Shown here: positions 25,535-31,491 of the stretch, piece by piece | Layout: every line of letters begins with the position of its first letter | Numbering within the stretch: the first letter of the stretch is position 1 | IMG/VR virus record: IMGVR_UViG_3300042466_000610 | Location: 1-31,491 of that record | Length of the DNA: 31,491 bases | Direction: 5' to 3' (one strand) | DNA from: a virus | Program-made: the position numbers and the translations under genes | The notes under the pieces: generated by a model | Seen by the model: the letters and a program-made list of their open reading frames with translations, nothing else | Database searches by the model: none | What the model was told of the DNA's origin: nothing

Positions 25535-26145
25535 AACTTATTTTTTATTTTTTCGTAAATAATATCTGCTATTTTTCTATAACCATTTATATTTGGATGG
25601 TATTCACCCAATCGTAATTTATCGTTTTCAAAATCATTAATGTTTATATTATAGTTCCATGGATTGATACCTGTTTCGTTTTGGTATTTTAACAATTCGT
25701 CTAGCATTGTATTTTCTGGTTCTATAAAATTTGTTAAATCCAAATCAACATTTTCTTCATCTTTAAACATTGGATAAAATGAATTAAAATAAAAATGTTT
25801 ATAGTTTTTTAACATATCTTCATATCCTTTATAATCTTCAATTGGACTTGTGGCATTTCTATATGGATAAGAAAACATAACTATTATAATATCATCCGAT
25901 GCCAAATAATCACCATTAAAAACAACATCTTTTAATGGATTTTTTAGTATGTAATTATTACCCACACCACATACACCCATATTAATATATTCAACACCCA
26001 ATTTATCAGCTACCCATCTTGGCCAAGAATTTTGTGAACGCCAAAAATCTACAACGTAATCTCCACCTGCAATTCTTTGGTATTTGGAATTAGTTTCAAC
26101 ACCATGTCCGGCAGTCCAACTATCACCAACACATATTAATTTCAT
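25531..26145 (-). CDS. SGNH/GDSL-type hydrolase (copy 2)
   Basis: This 204-residue protein has VGDSWTAGHG with nucleophile Ser9, a block II-like INMGVCGVGNN segment (about 54-64), a short DDIIIVMFSYPYRN strand, and a C-terminal HPNINGY with candidate His183. As in copy 1, the usual Asp three residues before His is absent (GEYH). The two copies share GDSWT.G.G, an R.Q.SW motif, a following VA.KL or LAEKL helix, and IN.G..G..N. They therefore belong to one subfamily and probably arose by duplication, although copy 2 is about 50 residues shorter. It reads opposite to the flanking genes, with a 104-base divergent spacer to the fibre gene. The substrate is unknown; host-surface acyl groups or a phage glycan are candidates. 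Confidence 0.85.
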   Translation of the reverse strand: MKLICVGDSWTAGHGVETNSKYQRIAGGDYVVDFWRSQNSWPRWVADKLGVEYINMGVCGVGNNYILKNPLKDVVFNGDYLASDDIIIVMFSYPYRNATSPIEDYKGYEDMLKNYKHFYFNSFYPMFKDEENVDLDLTNFIEPENTMLDELLKYQNETGINPWNYNININDFENDKLRLGEYHPNINGYRKIADIIYEKIKNKL

Positions 26146-26152
26146 AACTTAT

Positions 26153-26195
26153 TTAGTTTTCTTTAGTTTTTTAAAGACTTTATTAGTTTTCTTTA
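26153..26195. repeat. Two exact copies of TTAGTTTTCTTTA in the divergent spacer
   Basis: The 13-base sequence TTAGTTTTCTTTA occurs at 26153-26165 and 26183-26195, start to start 30 bases. A partial copy (CTTTAGTTTTTTAAAG) lies between them. They lie in the leader of the minus-strand SGNH gene, downstream of its candidate promoter. The 30-base spacing is close to three helical turns and could suit a dimeric regulator such as the neighbouring ribbon-helix-helix-like protein. Confidence 0.6.
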
Positions 26196-26204
26196 TATAA
26201 ATAT
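26196..26204 (-). promoter_or_regulatory. Candidate phage promoter motif, minus strand (ATATTTATA)
   Basis: Read on the minus strand, ATATTTATATA lies about 50 bases before the ATG of SGNH copy 2 (26145). It is the one copy that is on the minus strand and it serves a minus-strand gene, which supports the proposed orientation. Read on the plus strand it is TATAAATAT, identical to the T4 late promoter core, so use for the fibre gene at 26250 cannot be ruled out. Confidence 0.4.
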
Positions 26205-26224
26205 GTTAGATTTATTTTTTAAGA

Positions 26225-26233
26225 ATATTTATA
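26225..26233 (+). promoter_or_regulatory. Candidate phage late promoter motif (ATATTTATA)
   Basis: GAATATTTATAGTAAAG lies before the long fibre gene, ending 16 bases upstream of the ATG at 26250. Spacing matches the other copies (12361, 17419, 20590). Confidence 0.5.
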
Positions 26234-26249
26234 GTAAAGATATTGTATA

Positions 26250-29200
26250 ATGGCCGTAATAAAGAAAACTCTTTTTGCTGAAAATTTAGATAAGTATAAT
26301 ACATTTGTAGTAGATACTGCTCCAAATAGTACTTACTTCAATGTAACAGAAATACCAGATGCATTTACTGGTGGTAAGAACGCATTCTTAATAGCAGGTT
26401 CAAAGGAATTGGTAGCTGATACTTTAGTTAAAATTGAAATTAAAGATGCAGCTGGAAACACCATATATCACGAACCTGGTGAAGGCATAGTATCATCATC
26501 TATAAACGGAGAATCTTTTATTAGTGAATACTATGAGGGGGTATCAAAAGTTGTAGCGGTATATGTTTATCCAGATACAACCGCGTATGGTCCTTGTACA
26601 ATTACAATATTAGGTGAATTAAGTTCATACTACGATGGTAATGGTTTATTAACACCAATACCAATTGATTGGCAAGGTACTTACAATGTAAAGTGGCAGA
26701 GAAGTGTTAATGTAAATCCTACATTGGCAAACACTACTAAAATTCGTTTTTATCGTAGACCTACTGCGAGTATTACAGAAGTATTATCACCGATATACAG
26801 AATAGAAAGTGGTTCAAAAGTTGATTCTGGAATAAATCAATCATTTGCAGAAATTAAACTTTCACAATTAGAAACATTTGCAGGTGATGTAAAACGAGTA
26901 AAAGTATTTAGAACTTCTGAAGGAGATATTTCGGATTTTAATTTAATACAAGATATATTAGTAGAATCAAAAGAATTATTAACAACAACCCAATTAACAG
27001 GAAGTGTTATAGGTAATACTGGAACATTTACATCCGAAGTATTACCTTTATTTTGGAATACTGGCTCATTAACTACGGAACTAGCATCTAGTAGAGTTGA
27101 AAGTGGATTAAAATTAAACGGAAGTGGGTTATTAACTTATTCACAATCGTTGGATATAAAAGCATCAAACACGTATGAGTTAAATTTAGATGCGTTTTAT
27201 TCATCATCTACCGCAAGTAATTTAGGAATATACATAAGCGGTTCCGATGGTGGTGATGTTTTAATTGGTACATTAAATGGAATAACTCCAACAAAAAATC
27301 TATCAGATACGGTTATTCCGTTTAAATTAGATTCCGATTTTCAAAGTGGTTCTTTATATTTTTCACAATCGCAAGGTGAATGGCATGTTGGAAATATAAG
27401 TTTAAGACTTTCCGAAGATACGGCATTTTCACCTGATGAAATCTCCTTTATTACTACAATGCCTACGGTAATTGGTAATGAAACTTATAATTTTAAATTT
27501 GAATTTTATGATGTAAATAATAATTTTGTTCCAGTTGCAGTAACACAAAGTGCAAATTTTACAGGTGGAACCGCAGGACAAGCCACTAAATTATTAACAT
27601 TTGATTCAGATAGAACTGCGTTTAGATTTTCTACTGGTTCATTTGGTAATCCTGCATTTCAACAACTTCGATTTAAGGTTTCCAAATCAAATTTATCGGG
27701 TTCAGTTACATACGCATCATCTGCATTTGATGTTGGTGGTAATTATATAGTACCCGCCTCCTATGCAGGAACTTATCCTGGAACATTAACAAATACAAGT
27801 GATGCAGGTGCAACATTAACTATTGCAAATTTTAGTGGTAGTGTAGCATCTGTATTAGTTGGTTCAATTATTTATACTGCATCTTGCGATGGGTTGGACC
27901 AATTTGAAACCGTATATAGGTTTGAAGATGGTGATAACGCACCTGGTGTTTTTGTAACATCTAATACAAATCAATTTATTTATAAAGCAACAGATTTATC
28001 AATAAACCCATCGGGTCAAACAATAACAATCGAAGCTAAACGTAAGAATTTAGCATCGGCAACAACTCCATTAACTGTAAATTCAGGAAGTGGTAAACCA
28101 CCATTGACATTGGTATCTACTAACTCAACAAACGGTGTAGATACCTATACAATAGCTGGAACTGATTATTCCTTTGGAACGGGAGAGACTACATACTTCA
28201 TTTCAGGTTCAGACCAATTTGGTAATCAATTTTCAGATGCAGTAACAATAACTCCTGTAAAAATATTAGATGGATTATCCGCAACTCTCACAAATGATAA
28301 TGCATCACTTCCAGCACTTTCAAACGGATTTGTAGCTAGTGGTTCATTCATATTGACAAGTGGTTCGGTGACTGTTAAAGTGGGTAATGAGAGTATTTCA
28401 TTTGATGATGATAACGATAGTGTTAGAGCAAATAATACGTTTGCCTTAACAAATTTAAGTGGAATTGGATGTACTCCAAATGGTGGAAATAATAGTAATC
28501 CAACAACAAACTCATACAGTATTACAAATCTTACTCAAGATTCGGGTTCATTGGATATAACAATTAGTTATAAGGATGGAGCAGGTGATACAACTTCTAT
28601 TATAAAAAACGTAACTTATACTAAAAATAAAAAAGCAGCACCTGTTTTAGCTATATCATCAACACCAAAAGACCAAAGTGTAACTGCTAAATCAACAGGT
28701 GCACAAATTGATTCATTTTTAAATTCAACGATAGTTGTAAAGGAAACTTACAATGGCTCTACCATCACTTTACCAGCAACATTAACTGCAACTAGAGTAG
28801 ATACTGGTGGGAGTTTAACAGTAAATAATACAACTGGAGTAGTAACTTTGAGTAATCAAACTTTAGCGGATGGAATAAATTCTACAACTGTAAATATAAG
28901 TGCAATTGTAACTGATTCTGAAGGAACAAGTAGAACTGTAACCGATACATTAAGTTTATCAAAAGTTAAAAAAGCAGTTCCATTGGTATTAATTTCTGCT
29001 TCACCTCAAGCGCAATCTGTATTGGCTAATGCAGCAGGAACGCAAACTGGAACTTTATCAAATGTAACTATAAGTGCATTAGAAGGAACAACTAGTAGAT
29101 TTACTTCTATGACCATTGCATCTACTTCAGGATTCTCAACTCCACCAACTGTTAGTAGTGCAACATTAACAATGACATCTGCGGTAATGAATGCAGCAGA

Positions 29201-31127
29201 AGCATCGATAACACTAACAGTAACACATACTGATAGTGAAGGTACGACTGGACAAACTCAAACGATAATTGTTAGAGCAACAAAAGTTCCTACTGGAGCA
29301 GCGGGAGCTAATGGAACCAATGGAACGAATGGTGCGACTGGGGGAGACGGGCCAGGTGTAGTGTTTAGAGGTCCTTGGAGTGCTGCAACAACTTACAATA
29401 GTATTAGCCAAGATGCAACACGTAAAGATGTAGTATTATATAGTGGAACTTATTACGCAACAAAAGCAAATGCAACTGCTAACTTAAATAAACAGCCCAA
29501 TACTCAAACTGCTTTTTGGGAATCTTTAGGTACTGATTCATTTTTTGTAGCTGCTGAAATGATAATATCTAAAGAATCGTATGTACAAAATACAATAAAT
29601 GTTGGTACGAATACTTCTGGTAATGCTAATATTACTATTGCAGGTGGAAGTACATCTCCATATATTTCAATTGGACAATCCACCCAAGGGTTTAATAATA
29701 ATGGTATATTTATTGGAACTTCTTCAGGAGCTCAAAAATTATCTTTAAAATCTGCATCAAATTCATTAACTTGGGATGGAACAACTCTAAATATAGTTGG
29801 TAATTTAAGTGTGGGTAGTTCAGTTCCAAATTCGGTAGTAACAGGATTAGGAGGACTTGCAACTCAAAACACCGTATCAACTGGACAAGTTACAGGATTG
29901 GGTGCTTTGGCAACATTAAGTACCGTAACAAATGCACAATTAGCAGCTAATGCAGTAGAAGCAGGAAATATTGCAGCAAATGCAGTCACATCTGGTAAAA
30001 TATCAGCAAACGCAGTAACGGCAGGTACAATTGCAGCAGGTGCAGTAACGGCAGGTACAATTGCAGCAAATGCAGTAACTGCAGGTACAATTGCAGCTGG
30101 TTCTGTAACGGCAGATAAAATAACAGTAAGTGAATTATCCGCGTTAGGTGCTACGATTGGAGGTTGGTCAATAAATTCAACAGTTATATCAAAAAGTACC
30201 GGTGCCGGTACTATTACTTTGGATTCTAGTAATAACAAAATTTTATTAAATGATGCATCAGCTACTAGGTTTGAAGTATCTACTGGAACATCAACAGACC
30301 CTGCATCGAATCCCCGCAGAACAACAATTAATAATGGTGGATTTATTGTAAGTACAGATTCAGAAAGGTACTTTAGGCATAATACTGCAGGTGGATTACC
30401 TTTTTCTGGAAAATCTCTTGTATTTAATGATTCAAAAGGTGGATTACGAGTAGATGGCTTGTTTTTCAATTCACCATTAACATCTACGGATTTCTTTAAA
30501 ACTTCAGCAGCTGCTGATGAAAATGATTCATTAAATACCACATATTGGTTGCCTAGAACCCAAGAGGCTATGATTTATGATAGACCAGGTTCGACATATT
30601 CAGAAGGTTCTTTTCCAAATACAAGTCCATTAGTTCAAGGAGGTGGTGTATCAATTGGAACTTCAACATTTAGAGTTCATACTGGAACAGTTGGAGCAGA
30701 TTCGGTACAACCATTAAGATTTAAAATTGATGATAGTGGGGATGTTCAAGTTATAAGAAATATACAATGTTATCAGAACGTAATTGCGTATTATTCAGAT
30801 AAAAGATTAAAAAATATTATTGGAAAAATTGAAAATCCATTAGATAAAATTCAAAAATTAAATGGAGTTTATTATACTCAAAATGAAGTTGCAGAAAATC
30901 TTGGTTACGAAAAGAATGATACTAAACAAGTTGGTTTAATTGCTCAAGAAGTACAAGAAGTCCTACCCGAAATTGTAAGTATAGCACCAATTGATAAAGA
31001 TGGAAATGGTGGTTCAAGAACTGGTGAAGATTATTTAACTATTGATTATAGTAAAGTAGTTCCACTTTTAGTAGAGTGTATAAAAGAATTGAAAAGAGAA
31101 ATTGAAGAATTAAAAAAGAATAAATAA
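26250..31127 (+). CDS. Long modular tail fibre with C-terminal S74 intramolecular chaperone
   Basis: This 1625-residue protein is the likely receptor-binding fibre. Residues 1-790 look like serial beta domains rich in Gly, Ser and Thr. Residues 794-906 and 907-1015 are two related Ig-like repeats (KKAAPVLAISSTP and KKAVPLVLISASP). Seven collagen-like triplets cover 1016-1036. A CBM5/12-like module (FRGPW, then KDVVLYSGTYYATK and AFWESLG) covers 1039-1094. Six 10-residue repeats fill 1232-1291, followed by a GGWSI head region. The last 110 residues are an S74 chaperone with SDKRLK (Ser1516, Lys1521), GLIAQEVQEVLPE and VPLLVECIKEL. This domain trimerises the fibre and then cuts itself off before the Ser, leaving about 1515 residues. 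The next gene overlaps by one base. Confidence 0.93.
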   Translation: MAVIKKTLFAENLDKYNTFVVDTAPNSTYFNVTEIPDAFTGGKNAFLIAGSKELVADTLVKIEIKDAAGNTIYHEPGEGIVSSSINGESFISEYYEGVSKVVAVYVYPDTTAYGPCTITILGELSSYYDGNGLLTPIPIDWQGTYNVKWQRSVNVNPTLANTTKIRFYRRPTASITEVLSPIYRIESGSKVDSGINQSFAEIKLSQLETFAGDVKRVKVFRTSEGDISDFNLIQDILVESKELLTTTQLTGSVIGNTGTFTSEVLPLFWNTGSLTTELASSRVESGLKLNGSGLLTYSQSLDIKASNTYELNLDAFYSSSTASNLGIYISGSDGGDVLIGTLNGITPTKNLSDTVIPFKLDSDFQSGSLYFSQSQGEWHVGNISLRLSEDTAFSPDEISFITTMPTVIGNETYNFKFEFYDVNNNFVPVAVTQSANFTGGTAGQATKLLTFDSDRTAFRFSTGSFGNPAFQQLRFKVSKSNLSGSVTYASSAFDVGGNYIVPASYAGTYPGTLTNTSDAGATLTIANFSGSVASVLVGSIIYTASCDGLDQFETVYRFEDGDNAPGVFVTSNTNQFIYKATDLSINPSGQTITIEAKRKNLASATTPLTVNSGSGKPPLTLVSTNSTNGVDTYTIAGTDYSFGTGETTYFISGSDQFGNQFSDAVTITPVKILDGLSATLTNDNASLPALSNGFVASGSFILTSGSVTVKVGNESISFDDDNDSVRANNTFALTNLSGIGCTPNGGNNSNPTTNSYSITNLTQDSGSLDITISYKDGAGDTTSIIKNVTYTKNKKAAPVLAISSTPKDQSVTAKSTGAQIDSFLNSTIVVKETYNGSTITLPATLTATRVDTGGSLTVNNTTGVVTLSNQTLADGINSTTVNISAIVTDSEGTSRTVTDTLSLSKVKKAVPLVLISASPQAQSVLANAAGTQTGTLSNVTISALEGTTSRFTSMTIASTSGFSTPPTVSSATLTMTSAVMNAAEASITLTVTHTDSEGTTGQTQTIIVRATKVPTGAAGANGTNGTNGATGGDGPGVVFRGPWSAATTYNSISQDATRKDVVLYSGTYYATKANATANLNKQPNTQTAFWESLGTDSFFVAAEMIISKESYVQNTINVGTNTSGNANITIAGGSTSPYISIGQSTQGFNNNGIFIGTSSGAQKLSLKSASNSLTWDGTTLNIVGNLSVGSSVPNSVVTGLGGLATQNTVSTGQVTGLGALATLSTVTNAQLAANAVEAGNIAANAVTSGKISANAVTAGTIAAGAVTAGTIAANAVTAGTIAAGSVTADKITVSELSALGATIGGWSINSTVISKSTGAGTITLDSSNNKILLNDASATRFEVSTGTSTDPASNPRRTTINNGGFIVSTDSERYFRHNTAGGLPFSGKSLVFNDSKGGLRVDGLFFNSPLTSTDFFKTSAAADENDSLNTTYWLPRTQEAMIYDRPGSTYSEGSFPNTSPLVQGGGVSIGTSTFRVHTGTVGADSVQPLRFKIDDSGDVQVIRNIQCYQNVIAYYSDKRLKNIIGKIENPLDKIQKLNGVYYTQNEVAENLGYEKNDTKQVGLIAQEVQEVLPEIVSIAPIDKDGNGGSRTGEDYLTIDYSKVVPLLVECIKELKREIEELKKNK
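28629..29294 (+). repeat. Two tandem Ig-like repeats within the fibre
   Basis: Unit 1 (residues 794-906) and unit 2 (907-1015) both start with KKA.P..(A/L)IS, continue with a P..QSV turn, and end with a TDSEGT strand and a Lys-Val boundary. They are about 113 and 109 residues long and well diverged. They probably form a stalk of stacked sandwiches. Confidence 0.75.
29943..30122 (+). repeat. Six tandem 30-bp units encoding AANAVTAGTI-type repeats
   Basis: Residues 1232-1291 are six exact-length decapeptides of the form AA(N/G)(A/S)VTAGTI. The DNA copies are close (GCAGTAACGGCAGGTACAAT recurs). Such decapeptides form a triple beta-helix or similar shaft in fibres and can gain or lose units by slippage, changing shaft length. 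Confidence 0.93.
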
Positions 31128-31491
31128 TGGCATTACCAGCATCAGGACAAATTACAATGAATGATATGAATACCGATAGGGGAATCTCATCTGGTACTCA
31201 AATTGATTTGGCTTCAGCCGGTATTGCATATTCAGTTTCGTATAATACATCTGGTACTGACCAGCTGGGGATGGATGAGTTTTATGGTAGGAGTATAACT
31301 ACAACAACCACAACTACAACAACCACAACTACAACTACAACAACCACAACTACAACTACAACTGCAGCTCCAACTACAACAACTGCAGCTCCAACTACAA
31401 CAACTGAAGCACCATGTTTCTTATTGACAGGAGTTGGGTCAGGTACAACATCAACTCAAGTATGTAACACTCCAAGAACATTAAATGGATA
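31127..31491 (+). CDS. Tail fibre/adhesin with poly-threonine linker (partial, C-terminus off window)
   Basis: The ATG at 31127 overlaps the fibre stop (TAATG) and the frame stays open to the window end, giving 121 codons. The start MALPASGQITMNDMNTDRGI, then LASAGIAYSVS and MDEFYGRS (about residues 48-55), matches a short N-terminal module common to many phage fibre and structural proteins (SGxIxmnDin... then DFYGkS). A linker follows at residues 58-96: 22 Thr in a row, then AAP, four Thr, AAP, four Thr, EAP. A new domain then begins (CFLLTGVGSGTTSTQVC). The product is likely a second fibre or adhesin working with the long fibre upstream. The receptor-binding part lies beyond the window. Confidence 0.8.
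   Translation, partial: MALPASGQITMNDMNTDRGISSGTQIDLASAGIAYSVSYNTSGTDQLGMDEFYGRSITTTTTTTTTTTTTTTTTTTTTTAAPTTTTAAPTTTTEAPCFLLTGVGSGTTSTQVCNTPRTLNG
31298..31414 (+). repeat. Poly-threonine codon tract, (ACA/ACT/ACC)n with AAP breaks
   Basis: Twenty-two Thr codons (31298-31363) are made only of ACA, ACT and ACC in quasi-periodic order. Two GCAGCTCCAACTACAACAACT units and a GAAGCACCA end follow. The DNA is an almost pure A/C/T repeat prone to slippage. A shorter relative is at 12138-12188. Confidence 0.95.

Noticed and set aside
26196-26203. Plus-strand TATAAATA as a standard T4 late promoter for the fibre gene
   Set aside because: It is the only plus-strand copy among these gaps and lies 46 bases from the start, while the common ATATTTATA form sits 16 bases away; it is kept only as an alternative reading.
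29943-30122. Short regular repeats that might suggest a CRISPR array
   Set aside because: The 30-bp units are contiguous with no spacers and are in frame within a fibre protein.
29864-30541. Minus-strand open frame of 225 codons under the fibre gene
   Set aside because: It is a shadow of the repeat-rich fibre coding sequence; its Ala/Val/Pro repeats are the antisense of the decapeptide repeats, and it has no promoter or neighbour logic.

Overview
The window looks like part of the genome of a tailed phage with a contractile, T4-type tail that infects a member of the Bacteroidota. Four things point there. The DNA is very AT-rich. Genes are packed head to tail with ATGA, TAATG or few-base junctions and no obvious Shine-Dalgarno sequences; the bases before starts are A-rich. 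One promoter matches the Bacteroidota housekeeping pattern (TTG, then TAnnTTTG). The gp25-like and gp6-like baseplate proteins are recognisable T4-type proteins. No tRNA, rRNA, CRISPR array, insertion sequence or integrase was seen. No gene-free stretch exceeds 300 bases; the longest gap is the 104-base divergent spacer at 26146-26249.

Region 1 (1-3123): the C-terminal part of a probable gp55-like late sigma factor, then a NodU/TobZ-family carbamoyltransferase and an SGNH hydrolase that overlap by four bases. The last two are enzymes embedded in a structural operon and are candidates for sugar, surface or DNA-base modification.

Region 2 (3120-12347): tail and baseplate genes. They are a small coiled-coil protein, a gp5-like central spike lacking a lysozyme domain, two proteins of unknown role, gp25-like and gp6-like wedge proteins, a DNRLRE-type beta protein, a coiled-coil/beta protein, and a protein ending in a Thr-rich tail.

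Region 3 (12386-20826): a 1671-residue baseplate or tail protein with a P2 gpI-like segment, a LamG-like segment and five exact-length 19-residue repeats. It is followed by a conserved 207-residue structural protein, two proteins sharing a 40-residue C-terminal module and separated by a strong terminator, and a 69-residue protein.

Region 4 (20833-25374): DNA metabolism genes. They are a T7 endonuclease I-type junction resolvase, a DnaG-type primase with a GTG start, and one 1052-residue polypeptide joining the SbcD/gp47 (Mre11) nuclease to the SbcC/gp46 (Rad50) ATPase.

Region 5 (25355-26145, minus strand): a second SGNH hydrolase related to the first, and a 59-residue ribbon-helix-helix-like protein overlapping its stop. 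The small gene runs tail to tail into the SbcD-SbcC gene.

Region 6 (26250-31491): a 1625-residue modular tail fibre with Ig-like repeats, a collagen-like stretch, a CBM5/12-like module, six 10-residue repeats and an S74 self-cleaving chaperone. It is followed by the start of another fibre or adhesin carrying a 22-threonine run.

A recurring (T)ATATTTATA-type motif lies just before genes at eight intergenic positions, and on the sense strand of the minus operon as well. It is a candidate phage late promoter that the gp55-like sigma factor could read. It resembles both the host TAnnTTTG box and the reverse complement of the T4 late promoter TATAAATA.
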